Shown: positions 1 to 8,600 of the stretch, piece after piece | Position numbering within the stretch: the stretch's first letter is position 1 | Layout: every line of letters starts with the position of its first letter | Source of the DNA: HGM04593 sp045661225 | GTDB lineage: Bacteria > Bacteroidota > Bacteroidia > Bacteroidales > Bacteroidaceae | DNA length: 64,000 nt | Reading direction: 5' to 3' | Assembly: GCA_045661225.1 (NCBI GenBank) | Contig: JAZRFF010000021.1 | Span: 1 to 64,000 of the forward strand | Program-made: the position numbers and the translations under genes | Notes under the pieces: generated by a model | Database searches by the model: none | What the model was told of the DNA's origin: nothing | The model's input: only the letters and a program-made list of their open reading frames with translations

Positions 1-112
1 ACGCGTTACTCACCCGTGCGCCGGTCGTCTGCCGAAGCAGACCCCTCGACTTGCATGTGTTAAGCCTGTAGCTAGCGTTCATCCTGAGCCAGGATCAAAC
101 TCTTCGTTGTAA
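1..112 (-). rRNA. rrs: 16S ribosomal RNA, 5' end (partial)
   Basis: Read on the minus strand, this stretch carries the universal 16S start (AGAGTTTGATCCTGGCTCAG) followed by the Bacteroidetes-type helix that leads into GCACGGGTGAGTAACGCGT. The mature 5' end is placed at about 112 (TTACAACGAAGAG), by analogy with Bacteroides 16S. Only the first ~112 nt are present; the gene runs off the left edge of the window, so the rRNA operon is transcribed away from everything else here. Confidence 0.97.
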
Positions 113-701
113 TTTATATCTGATTGCCACCTTAAAAAAAAATGACAACGTTTTCAAAAAATTGTTTGTACTGGCCGGAAATAATAAGTATGTCAAATTA
201 TTGACGGTTCGTTTTTCGTTCCTTACTCTATACTTTATAACCAACTAATAAATAGTCGGCCACGTTGTACTGCTTGTCTGTATGGAATGTTGTCAAGGAT
301 CATCTTGCTGACGACTTGCAAACGCGTTGCTTGTCGAAAGCGAGTACAAAGGTAAGGCAAAGTTTTGGACTACAAAAACATTTTCAGAACTTTTTTTCAT
401 AAAAAATTAAAGTTTTTCCAACCATCGTTGATAATCAACAATTTACAGACACAACTTTTTTTGCAAAAAAATGCCCATAAACAACATTCAAAAGAATAAA
501 CCGAATTTTATAATTACAAAACCACCTTGCACCTTTTGTTTGATCACAAGTTTTTGGCTGTAAAAAAACAGAGATTACGCCCCGAAAAAACACACCCAAT
601 GCCCAAAAAACAGAAATTGAACCAATCTTGTTCCGTAAACCTTGCCGGCAGACCGGTGCGTTCGCACATTTCCAGCAACAGCACACGTAGCGTGGAAGCA
701 T
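113..701. other. Gene-free rRNA leader and upstream region
   Basis: This AT-rich stretch holds the 16S leader and its promoter. I see no convincing coding gene. The longest open frame (435-701, minus) is Cys-rich, resembles no family and overlaps the region upstream of the promoter. Confidence 0.6.
347..376 (-). promoter_or_regulatory. Putative rRNA operon promoter
   Basis: On the minus strand a perfect Bacteroidetes -7 box, TACCTTTG (354-347), is preceded by TTTG (376-373) with an 18-bp spacer, one short of the usual 19-21. It would start transcription near 340 and give a leader of about 230 nt before the 16S gene, which is normal for an rRNA operon. Confidence 0.6.
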
Positions 702-728
702 AAAAAAAAGGCTTCAACCGAAGCCTTT
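702..728 (-). terminator. Rho-independent terminator of folP-cdaA
   Basis: AAAGGCTTC and GAAGCCTTT form a 9-bp stem with a 4-nt loop (707-728). On the minus strand it is followed by a run of eight T. It sits directly after the cdaA stop codon. Confidence 0.85.
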
Positions 729-735
729 AATTTAT

Positions 736-1494
736 TTATTCCGAGAGAATCTCCTCGAGCCTGTGAGCGTCAACATCAACCTCGAGCTTTCCGCCGCGCG
801 CAACCGAGATTGAGCCGGTCTCCTCGGAGACTACCACCGCAAGCGCGTCGCAAGTTTCGGTAACCCCCACCGCCGAACGATGGCGCAGGCCATACTCTTT
901 TGGAATATCGTAGTTGTGAGACACCGGCAGAATACACTGTGCTGCCACAATCTTATCTTTGCGCACAACCATTGCCCCATCGTGCAACGGAGCATTTTTA
1001 AAAAAGATAGCCTCGATGAGACGCTGACCAATGTCGGCATTCACCGGCTCGCCGCTGGCGACAATATCGTTCAGACGCTCATCTTTTTCAATCACAAGCA
1101 GAGCACCCACCTTTTGCTGCGACATACTCATACAAGCCATCACTATGGGCATAATAACCTCCCGGTTACGTTCCTGTGCTTTTTCGCGCGTGAAGAACGA
1201 ATAAAAGAAGTGCACCTTGCGGTTCGAGCCCAAGCGTTTGAAGAAGCTGCGCACCTCGTCGTGGAAAATAACCACAAGAGCAATTGTTCCAAGCCCCATA
1301 AGCTGGTCGAGCACCGACCCGAGCAACCTCATCTGCAAAATTTTCGAGACGATTATCCACGAGAAGAAGAAAACCAGTATTCCTATAAAAATATTAAGTG
1401 AGCCCGACTCCTTCATCAGGCGGTAGAAATAGTACAACATTCCCGCCGCAAGAATAACGTCGATAATATCCTTTATTGTAATTTCGAGAAACAT
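736..1494 (-). CDS. cdaA: Diadenylate cyclase CdaA (DisA_N domain)
   Basis: This 252-residue membrane enzyme condenses two ATP into the second messenger c-di-AMP, which in other bacteria controls potassium and osmolyte balance and wall integrity. The N-terminus has three predicted membrane segments (about residues 7-27, 33-52 and 60-78). The DisA_N catalytic domain follows, with the diagnostic DGA (172-174) and RHR (204-206) motifs that bind ATP and metal. Length and architecture match CdaA/YbbP rather than DisA. It lies downstream of folP in the same direction with a 164-bp gap and ends at a strong terminator, so the two are probably co-transcribed, an arrangement common in Bacteroidetes. 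No YbbR-type regulator is visible beside it. Confidence 0.95.
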   Translation of the reverse strand: MFLEITIKDIIDVILAAGMLYYFYRLMKESGSLNIFIGILVFFFSWIIVSKILQMRLLGSVLDQLMGLGTIALVVIFHDEVRSFFKRLGSNRKVHFFYSFFTREKAQERNREVIMPIVMACMSMSQQKVGALLVIEKDERLNDIVASGEPVNADIGQRLIEAIFFKNAPLHDGAMVVRKDKIVAAQCILPVSHNYDIPKEYGLRHRSAVGVTETCDALAVVVSEETGSISVARGGKLEVDVDAHRLEEILSE

Positions 1495-1658
1495 ATATTA
1501 TATATTAGGTACAAATGAATATAAATATCGCGCACAAAATGCCGTGCAACTTTTATATCTGCTTCAAAAATACTATTTTTTCGAGAAAAAGCGCCAAAAA
1601 GCCTACAAAAAAAGCACCAAATACACAGCCGCTACCGACAGAGCCCAGCACCCACACC

Positions 1659-2498
1659 CTACCCCGCGTTTCGGTCACCATTCAACGCCGCAAAAAGTTT
1701 CACTGTATGCACAGCCTCCTTGACGTCGTGCACGCGCAGGATATTTGCGCCATTGAGCAACGCCACCATATTAAGCGCCACCGTTCCCGCCAGCGCCTCG
1801 TCAGGCGTAACGCCAAGCAGACGGGTAATCATTGACTTACGCGACACCCCCGCAAGCAACGGAGCATCGAGAATGGAAAATTCACGTAAACTGCGCAACA
1901 TCTCGTAATTCTGCTCCATAGACTTTCCGAACCCGAAGCCCGGGTCGACGATTATATCCTTGACGCCACGCTGACGCAACTGCCACACCTTTCCGGCGAG
2001 ACGCTGCAACACATTGGGTAAAAAATCGGCATAGACAGGCTCCTTGCCGGCAGCCCCCATTGAGTGTGTCAGCACATAAGGAAGGTTAAGTTCCGCTACA
2101 GCATCGAGCATCGAGGCGTCCCACTCGAACGCCGACACGTCGTTTATTATTGCAACATTATGCTCGCGGGCGCATTCAAGCGCCACAGCCCCCCGAAAGG
2201 TATCGAGCGACACAACCGCATCGGACAGCTCCTTATCTATAAGCTCCAACGCTGCGTGCAACCTCGCCAGTTCCTCGGCCTGCGACACAGGCTCACTATC
2301 GGGGCGTGTAGAACAAGCACCAACATCAAGAATCGCAGCGCCGTCGGCCATCATTTGCCTTGCGCGCAAGAGCAGTGTCTCATCGGCAGCCAGACGCGAA
2401 CCGCCGTAGAATGAGTCGGGGGTAACGTTGAGTATACCCATCACCAACGGCTTGTCGAGCACCCACAAGTCTCCTTTTATATTTATAGTATAATCCAT
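1659..2498 (-). CDS. folP: Dihydropteroate synthase
   Basis: FolP joins p-aminobenzoate to dihydropterin pyrophosphate in cytosolic folate synthesis and is the sulfonamide target. The protein is 279 residues when started at the Met before DYTINIKG; a Met six codons upstream is also possible. Family signatures are MGILNVTPDSF near the N-terminus (pterin-binding loop 1), DVGACSTRP, the central DPGFGFGKS and the C-terminal RVHDV. All are intact, so it should be active. It is the first gene of the folP-cdaA unit and is transcribed divergently from the HprK-like gene at 2839. Confidence 0.96.
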   Translation of the reverse strand: MDYTINIKGDLWVLDKPLVMGILNVTPDSFYGGSRLAADETLLLRARQMMADGAAILDVGACSTRPDSEPVSQAEELARLHAALELIDKELSDAVVSLDTFRGAVALECAREHNVAIINDVSAFEWDASMLDAVAELNLPYVLTHSMGAAGKEPVYADFLPNVLQRLAGKVWQLRQRGVKDIIVDPGFGFGKSMEQNYEMLRSLREFSILDAPLLAGVSRKSMITRLLGVTPDEALAGTVALNMVALLNGANILRVHDVKEAVHTVKLFAALNGDRNAG

Positions 2499-2632
2499 AA
2501 TAGTCAATATAAACATTCGTCAGCCACAGTTCCCGAGGCCGAAGGTTTGCCACCCCATTCGGACACAAACTCCATTCACGCCCACGCCGACACCGCGAAC
2601 AACAGCCGCCTTACGTCTTTTACAGTCTACCG

Positions 2633-2640
2633 CAAAAATA
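2633..2640 (-). promoter_or_regulatory. Possible -7 box for folP
   Basis: TATTTTTG reads on the minus strand about 135 bp upstream of the folP start. The -33 element is poor (CTTG with a 20-23 bp spacer), so only the -7 element is suggested. Confidence 0.35.
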
Positions 2641-2678
2641 CAAAGAATCCACTAAAAGCGAAACAAGTTCGGCAATCA

Positions 2679-2710
2679 ATTGACACTTTACTTTTTTTTT
2701 AATACTTTTG
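2679..2710 (+). promoter_or_regulatory. Promoter of the HprK-like/S26/PqqD operon
   Basis: ATTG (2679-2682), a 20-bp spacer and TACTTTTG (2703-2710) fit the Bacteroidetes consensus. Transcription would begin near 2717. That rules out the open frame's upstream Met at 2680 and supports translation from 2839. Confidence 0.6.
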
Positions 2711-2838
2711 TAATGTTATTATGCGAAAGAACACCTTTTGCCAAACACGCGCAGGGTACACCACTGCACACTGCGCGCAAACCAGCCAAAGGAACATTCG
2801 CCACATTAAGTTTGTTAAAAAAAGACCTTAAAAACCAT

Positions 2839-3714
2839 ATGGATAGCAAAAGATTCAAGCTGGCAGGGCACACGCTGCTCATTGAGATGAAGGAAGGAGA
2901 CATCTACACCCTTCTGCCAAGTTTCGAACCGTTCCACACCGAGGACGACGGAGCGGAGCCACTCTTCACAATCACCGTCGACAACAGTGTGAACCCGTCG
3001 TGGCGAGGCGACAAGATTGGTTTCTTCCCCTGTCCGTCGGCAAGTTTCGAGATACACCGTCAGGACGACGGCGCTTACCAGATTCTTGTCCTGCAGGACG
3101 ACAAAATACCTTGCGCATTCATTCAGGGCGACGCCGGCAACAAACACTTCACAATAGCCACCCGTGGTTCCTTGGAGAATATGCAGTTTGGCCTGAGCAA
3201 CTCCCTTATGGTAATATTCACTATGGCATCGGCCAAGCACAAGACGCTGCTTATGCACTCGTCGGTTGTCGAGAACAACGGCAAGGCCTATATGTTCCTG
3301 GGTGTCAGCGGACAGGGAAAGAGCACTCACAGCGACCTGTGGGCGAAGCACATTCCCGGCAGCCGCATCATAAACGACGACAACCCCATACTGCGCATTG
3401 CGCCCGACGGCACCCCGGTAATATACGGTTCGCCCTGGAGCGGCAAGCGCAACTTCTACCTTAACGAGCACTACCCCATTGGCGGCTTTGCAGCCATTGA
3501 ACAAGAGAAAGAGAACCGCATACGCAAGGAAAATATCCCCACCGCGTTCGGTATCTTGCTCATATCGTGTTCGACAATGAAATTCGACAAGGAGATACAC
3601 CTGCAGATATGCGGCACAATATCGTCAGTCCTTGAACGCCTGCCGGTGCACACTCTCGGGTGTCGCCCCGACGCCGAAGCTGCCGAGCTATCGAGTAAGA
3701 CCTTTGGAGTATGA
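2839..3714 (+). CDS. HPr-kinase/PEPCK-like P-loop protein of a PqqD cluster
   Basis: This 291-residue cytosolic protein has a C-terminal nucleotide-binding core of the HprK/PEP-carboxykinase type. A Walker A loop GVSGQGKST lies at residues 155-163, a paired Asp (NDDN, 180-181) follows as in HprK Walker B, and the PEPCK-like GSPWSGK comes next. The N-terminal ~130 residues match no domain I recognise. The start at 2839 is chosen because the promoter lies at 2679-2710. The gene overlaps the peptidase gene by four bases (ATGA), so the two are coupled. HprK-like kinases beside PqqD-type proteins occur in lasso-peptide and other RiPP clusters, where some phosphorylate the precursor. No precursor or radical SAM gene is visible here, so the substrate is unknown. 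It is unlikely to be true HprK, as no PTS genes are nearby. Confidence 0.75.
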   Translation: MDSKRFKLAGHTLLIEMKEGDIYTLLPSFEPFHTEDDGAEPLFTITVDNSVNPSWRGDKIGFFPCPSASFEIHRQDDGAYQILVLQDDKIPCAFIQGDAGNKHFTIATRGSLENMQFGLSNSLMVIFTMASAKHKTLLMHSSVVENNGKAYMFLGVSGQGKSTHSDLWAKHIPGSRIINDDNPILRIAPDGTPVIYGSPWSGKRNFYLNEHYPIGGFAAIEQEKENRIRKENIPTAFGILLISCSTMKFDKEIHLQICGTISSVLERLPVHTLGCRPDAEAAELSSKTFGV

Positions 3715-4193
3715 CAAAAGCGAAAGGCACACGCACAATGGGCATCAGCAACCACCTGTTTATGCAGGAGGTGCGACGTTTGTTCAGCGAGGAGAAGAAA
3801 AGCGTAACCTTTGTTGTCCGAGGCATAAGTATGCACCCGTTTCTTGACAGCGGACGCGACAAAGTGATACTTGTTCCCCCACGCACCCCAAAAATTGGAG
3901 ACATTGTGCTTGCCGAGGTGCATCACCAGACATACGCTCTGCACCGAGTAATAAAAGCCGAGGGTGGCGTTTACACTATGCGCGGCGACGGCAACCCCCT
4001 GTCAATGACCGAACAGTTCACCGACAAGGAGATTGTAGGCATAGCCCGTGGATTCATAAGAAAAGGCAAGGTCGTTACAGTCGACAGCCGCACCTGGCGT
4101 TACTATTCGGCTGTGTGGAACACGCTAAAGCCGCTTCGCCGAGTGCTGTTGGCACTATTCCGCCGTCTGCCGTGGAGAAGAAAAAGAGAATAA
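3711..4193 (+). CDS. S24/S26 signal-peptidase-like protein
   Basis: The protein has 160 residues. The S26 signature GISMHPF places a nucleophilic Ser at residue 40. The second box has His-Arg (YALHRV, His78) in place of the bacterial Lys, followed by RGDGNP. A Ser-His pair is the pattern of ER/SipW-type signal peptidases rather than LepB. There is no clear N-terminal membrane anchor. The C-terminus is a basic, Trp-rich stretch that could bind membrane. It begins inside the stop codon of the HprK-like gene (ATGA) and is followed 17 bp later by pqqD. I infer that it cleaves a small set of peptides handled by this cluster; the substrate is not visible. An alternative start at residue 10 would not alter the domain. 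Confidence 0.75.
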   Translation: MTKAKGTRTMGISNHLFMQEVRRLFSEEKKSVTFVVRGISMHPFLDSGRDKVILVPPRTPKIGDIVLAEVHHQTYALHRVIKAEGGVYTMRGDGNPLSMTEQFTDKEIVGIARGFIRKGKVVTVDSRTWRYYSAVWNTLKPLRRVLLALFRRLPWRRKRE

Positions 4194-4210
4194 ACAAAAA
4201 ACATACAACA

Positions 4211-4483
4211 ATGAAGACAAAGAAAGGATTTGAATTACAGAATGTTTGCGGCGAGCACATAATAGTTCCTGCCGGCGCCGAGAATGTAGATTTCAGCAAG
4301 ATTATAAGCCTCAACCCCACTGCCGCATACCTGTGGGAAGGTGTCGCTAAGAAGGAAGAGTTCAGCATAGAGGATATGGTGCAGTTACTGCTCGACGAGT
4401 ATGAGGTTGAGGAGCCTGTCGCACGCGAAGATTGCCTTATGATTGCCGAGCGTTGGGTCGAGATGGGGCTTATTGAGGAGTAA
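4211..4483 (+). CDS. PqqD-family peptide chaperone (RRE domain)
   Basis: The protein has 90 residues and covers a single PqqD domain: an N-terminal beta-hairpin (FELQNVCGEHIIVP), the SLNPTAAYLWEGV helix and a winged-helix-like C-terminal half ending WVEMGLIEE. PqqD proteins bind leader peptides and deliver them to modifying enzymes. The start is the ATG at 4211, because the longer open frame runs back into the peptidase gene. It is the last gene of the trio and ends before a strong terminator, so no modifying enzyme belongs to the same transcript. Confidence 0.85.
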   Translation: MKTKKGFELQNVCGEHIIVPAGAENVDFSKIISLNPTAAYLWEGVAKKEEFSIEDMVQLLLDEYEVEEPVAREDCLMIAERWVEMGLIEE

Positions 4484-4541
4484 AGCGGGATTGTTATATG
4501 TACTTTTCCGTGTGTTAGTTTTTTAATCAATGGAGTATATG

Positions 4542-4574
4542 AGTGTCCGACGTTGAGCGTCGGACACTTTTTTT
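4542..4574 (+). terminator. Terminator after pqqD
   Basis: GTGTCCGACG and CGTCGGACAC form a 10-bp stem around a 5-nt loop, followed by eight T on the plus strand. Confidence 0.9.
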
Positions 4575-4590
4575 GCAATTTTTCTTGCAA

Positions 4591-4894
4591 AATTTCAGCG
4601 GCATTGCGTTGTGATTTTAACGGTGCCGGAAGGGTATAAAAATTACTTTTGCAATGAAAGGAACTGCGTCCAGTAGCTTGCCGCTTTAACCTTTCAGTTT
4701 TCAGTTTTAACCTTTCAGTTTTAATAGTACTTTGTGCGTATATTCCTCGGTATTTTTTACCCTTAACGCTGTAACCCTATATTCTCACTTTTGTCGTTCT
4801 ATATTGTTCTTTTGTGACCAAAAGAACCAAAAGCCCCGGCACGCGGGAAAATCAGTCAAAGCGCCCTCTTGCTCGTAAACCGCCGCAAGGCGCT
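4591..4894 (+). repeat. Intergenic long direct repeat, copy A
   Basis: Two blocks of this copy reappear in the same order in copy B: 4591-4679 matches 5025-5114, and 4757-4894 matches 5230-5368. Both blocks are strongly conserved (only scattered mismatches), and the linker between them differs. The block is rich in homopyrimidine runs, carries no sensible gene and lies outside any operon. Confidence 0.85.
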
Positions 4895-4932
4895 GTTACT
4901 CGTTCGGACGCTTCTTGTCACTCAATGCTTCT

Positions 4933-5063
4933 TTCTGAAATTCCGGCGCTCCGGGACTTGCGCTGTATTGCGTTTAAAGAAAAGTTAACGGCATACAGCA
5001 CAAGTTGTCCTCGCTGTCTGCCGAAATTTCAGCGGCATTGCGTTGTGATTTTAACGGTGCCGG
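4933..5063 (+). repeat. 131-bp dispersed repeat, left inverted copy
   Basis: This segment matches the reverse complement of 13992-14122 at 130 of 131 positions by eye, without gaps. It begins TTCTGAAATTCCGGCG and ends AACGGTGCCGG. The two copies flank the pair of large secreted-protein genes in opposite orientation. Its last ~35 bp also belong to the local direct repeat. Confidence 0.9.
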
Positions 5064-5368
5064 AAGGATTTAAAAGATTACTTTGGCAATGAAAGGAACT
5101 GCGCCCAGTAGCTTTAAGCACTTTTTGTGCTTGAACCTGCTCTTGCTCGGCATAGTAAAAGTAAACTTTTCCTCTGCTCTTGCTTACTCGCAGCTCTAAC
5201 CCCATTGTGTGTATATTGCTCGCTTCTCTTTACCCTTGACGCTGTAACCTTATATTCCCACTTTTGTCGTTCTGCAATGTTCTTTTGCGGCCAAAAGAAC
5301 CAAAAGCCCCGGCACGCGGGAAAATCAGTCAAAGCGCCCTCTTGCTCGTAAACCGCCACAGGGCGCTT
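5025..5368 (+). repeat. Intergenic long direct repeat, copy B
   Basis: This is the second copy of the 4591-4894 unit, with blocks 5025-5114 and 5230-5368. Short open frames seen in both copies (for example 4814-5092) read through the repeat and have no family resemblance, so they are not called as genes. Confidence 0.85.
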
Positions 5369-5595
5369 AAAGGTGAAAGGTTAAAGGTGAAAACTTTTAC
5401 AAAGAAAAAAGGGACTACGCCCCTGTACCTTACTGTTTATTACTTTTCCGCTTTCCGTTTTTTAACCGCTCACTCGCTTGCACAAGCTTTAACCTTTCCG
5501 TTCTCACTTTTCACTTTTCCGTTTTAACTGCTCTCGCTTGCACAAGCTTTCACTTTTCCGTTTTCACCTTTCAGTTTTAAAAGTGTGCGCTTGCA
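5369..5595. repeat. Polypurine/polypyrimidine tract with short repeats
   Basis: The stretch is made of variations on AAAGGTGAAA and CTTTCAGTTTT. It contains two copies of CTCGCTTGCACAAGCTTT (around 5473 and 5533). The same word recurs at 13939 beside the inverted copy of the dispersed repeat, which ties the two intergenic regions together. Confidence 0.7.
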
Positions 5596-5633
5596 TAAAA
5601 AAACAAAGGCTCCCCGCTCGAGCGGGGAGCCTT
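5596..5633 (-). terminator. Terminator of the discoidin-like protein gene
   Basis: AAGGCTCCCCGCT and AGCGGGGAGCCTT form a long GC-rich stem, followed on the minus strand by TGTTTTTTT. Confidence 0.9.
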
Positions 5634-5654
5634 ATTATATTCAGTAACGCTTAA

Positions 5655-8600
5655 TTACTTAACCATTACCTTCTTAGTCTCAACAACACCATTAGAGTAA
5701 ACTACTACCACAATGTTAGCACCCTTTACAGGAGCGGGGATAGCAGCACCGGCAGGTGTGTAGTAAGATACAGAAACAACCTCGTCACCCTCGACTACGA
5801 TGTCAGAAACTGATGTTTCAACATCTACCTTCTTGAGTGTCCACTGTGAAGCACCTGCACTACCGTCCCAGTAAACGATGTTACCGCTTGCGTTTGCACC
5901 GCCACCGTGACCGTTTGCGTGGATACAGAATTCGGCCTTATTTTCAGGGTTAGCCAAGTTAAAGACATTAGCTCTAACGTTGATAACTGCATACTTAGCA
6001 GACACATCAGAAAGGTCAATAGGTGTAGACTTCTCGTTAAGATCGCCTACATAGATAGGCTCTGCACCCTCGACACCTACCGCACGGATAGTGTAAACCT
6101 GAGCAGCCTCTTCCTCGGTCAATTTATCGTCGTTGTAAGTAGCCTTCTTGAAGTCGAATACAAACTCAAGAGAAACATTGTCGAATTCTGTAGGAGCGTC
6201 CTTCCAACCGAATGTAGACATATCGGCAGTTGCATAGAGAGCCTTGTTCTTACCCTGCTTCTCGTAGAATGCCTTGTCGGCGTTGAGTAAAACATACTTA
6301 CCCTCGCTCATTGGCACAGCATTCAAGTTGTCAAGGTTGTTCAACTCAGCAAAGAGAGCATTAGCAGCTGCAGTAGCCTCGGTGTAGAGAGAATCCTCGA
6401 TAACCTCGAGTGCCTTCTTGTAAGGTGCCTCCATTGAGCCAAGCTCAGCAACGCAACCGGGATCATTACCAAGAACAATATTCTCGTTGAATACAGACAT
6501 CATACCTGTCAACCAGAAGTAGTCGGGGTTCTCGATAGTAGCCTCGTAAATCTCCCACTGGCCTTCACCGTTACCCTTGTTGAAGCAGAGTGAATCGCCC
6601 TTGGCGTCGTCGATGCTGTTATCAACACCGCCACGGGGCTGTGGATTGATAACGGGACGTGAAGCAACACCGGCCGCCCAGTCCATATAAACTACGTAAG
6701 GAGTATTGTAAACTGCGTCAACAGCGTCATTTACCTCGTCAGCGTCAGTGTCGATGCTGTCACCGTCTGTTGTAAGACCTGCAACCTCGTCGTAGAACAC
6801 GAATGTATTCTCGAACTCAGAATTCTCGGCAGGAACAATCTTCAGGTTAGCAGCCTCGTCAGCAGCAACAACGCGCTTGATATAACCGTTTCTCTCACCT
6901 GCAGTACCCTCGGTTTCACCCCAGTACTTAGACTCGTAGAGGCTGAAGAATGTGTATGTACCGTCGCCGTTAGGCTTGATGCGGTAAATGCTCTCGGCGC
7001 GTACAGCAGCAGGATTGTTGTGGAAGCGCTCATTTGCACCCTTGTAGAACTTAGCAAGGCCTTCGCCGCTACCATAGTACTCGCTTGTGTTGAGCAAGCC
7101 TTTGAGAACGTAGTAACGGTCAGCCTTAATCTGGTCAAGGCTTGTTACCTTTGCACCAACCTGTACATTATAGGGGTTAGGTTCGGTCAACAGAGGATCG
7201 TAAACCTCGTCAACAGCTGTAATTGCAGTCTTCTTGGGGAAGAGTGATACTTTACCCTGTGATGTTGACTTGTCACGGCTGTAAACCTCGAACGAGAATA
7301 CGTCCATAGCTGTGGGGAATTCAACGTCAATCCAGATATACTCCTGAGGCTCGCTGCCGCTCCAAGGTGAGTGGTAGTAACCCTGAGCTGCAAAGTTACC
7401 GTCGCAGAGACGAGCTACTGTTGACTCAAAGCCCTCTTGTGTCTCGGTGTAGTTAGCCTCGAAGTTAGACTCGGTAAGTTCAACCTCGTCGCCGTTAGCA
7501 TCGTAGAGCTTGAACTCGCCAATAGCAATCATCGGGAAGTTACCACCGTCACCGGCTGAACCAATGTGGCGGTCAAGGAATGTAAGGCGGATACCTGTAA
7601 CAGCCTCTTCAAGAGCAACTGTCTGTTTCCAAACAGCGTTGTTGGGAAGCTCAGAATATGGGAAGTTTTCTGCAGAAATTTCCTCAACAATGTATGGGAA
7701 CTTCTCGTAGTGGAGTTTCGATGCATAGAACTGCTCTATAAGAGCCTCAATCTTGGTATACTCACCCTCGATGTATGCAACAGACTGGTTCATATAATCG
7801 CCATTGAGAGCCTCTACAATAGCAGTGATATTATCAATGATAGCCTGGCTGTTTGCAGTGTAAGAACCCTCACCGCCTGCGCAGTTAGCATCATACTCTT
7901 CTTGCAATACGTATTTCTCTTCGTCGTAGTAGTTGTTCTTGATGAGGATATATGCCTTGAGAGCTGCTGTAATGTTGTCCTTAGCAGCGATGATTGCTAC
8001 AAGGTCAGCAGCTGCAACAGCAGCCTCAGCCTCCTCGAGAGCTGCCTCGAGCGCACTCTTAGCCTCTTCCCAGTCAAACTCTTCGTACTCGGCATAAGTC
8101 TCGAGTTTCTCACGTGCCTCGTTGATAGCAGGAGTTACAAACTCGTCGCAGATACCCTCGACTGTGATGGGGGCAATAAGACCATCGGCAACGTTAGCCT
8201 CGTAAATTGTGAAACCAAAGTCAACGGGCAAGTGGAATGAACCTGTCTCGTAGTCACCCGCTTCGAGTTTTTCTTTCTCGGCCTGGGGGAACAATTTAAG
8301 GTTACCACGCATATCGTAGCCAACCCATACCTTTACAGGAGTCTCATAATCCTGCCAAGCACCGTCAACATACTGACGATAAATCTCGGTTGTAATTTCC
8401 CAGTCACCGTCTGCGCGCTTTGTAAGCTCAAGCTCGTCGAGGTACTGTGCCTGGTTGTGTGCACGGAACCAACCATTTGAACCGTTGTAACCGTCAGTCC
8501 AACGGTTGGGGTCGCAATAGTAAGAACCAAGTACAGGCTGGTAAATTACATACTTACCCTCACGGCTCTTTACAACCTGAACGATGTTCATTGGTGTAGC

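Noticed and set aside
435..701. 88-codon frame upstream of the 16S gene
   Set aside because: It is Cys-rich without domain character and overlaps the AT-rich region before the rRNA promoter.
2680..2838. Extended N-terminus of the HprK-like protein
   Set aside because: The extra codons overlap the promoter and the AT-rich spacer and do not look coding.
4814..5092. 92-codon open frame in the intergenic repeat
   Set aside because: It reads through repeated DNA whose other copy does not keep the frame, has a low-complexity Arg/Lys/Ser composition and no promoter or family resemblance.
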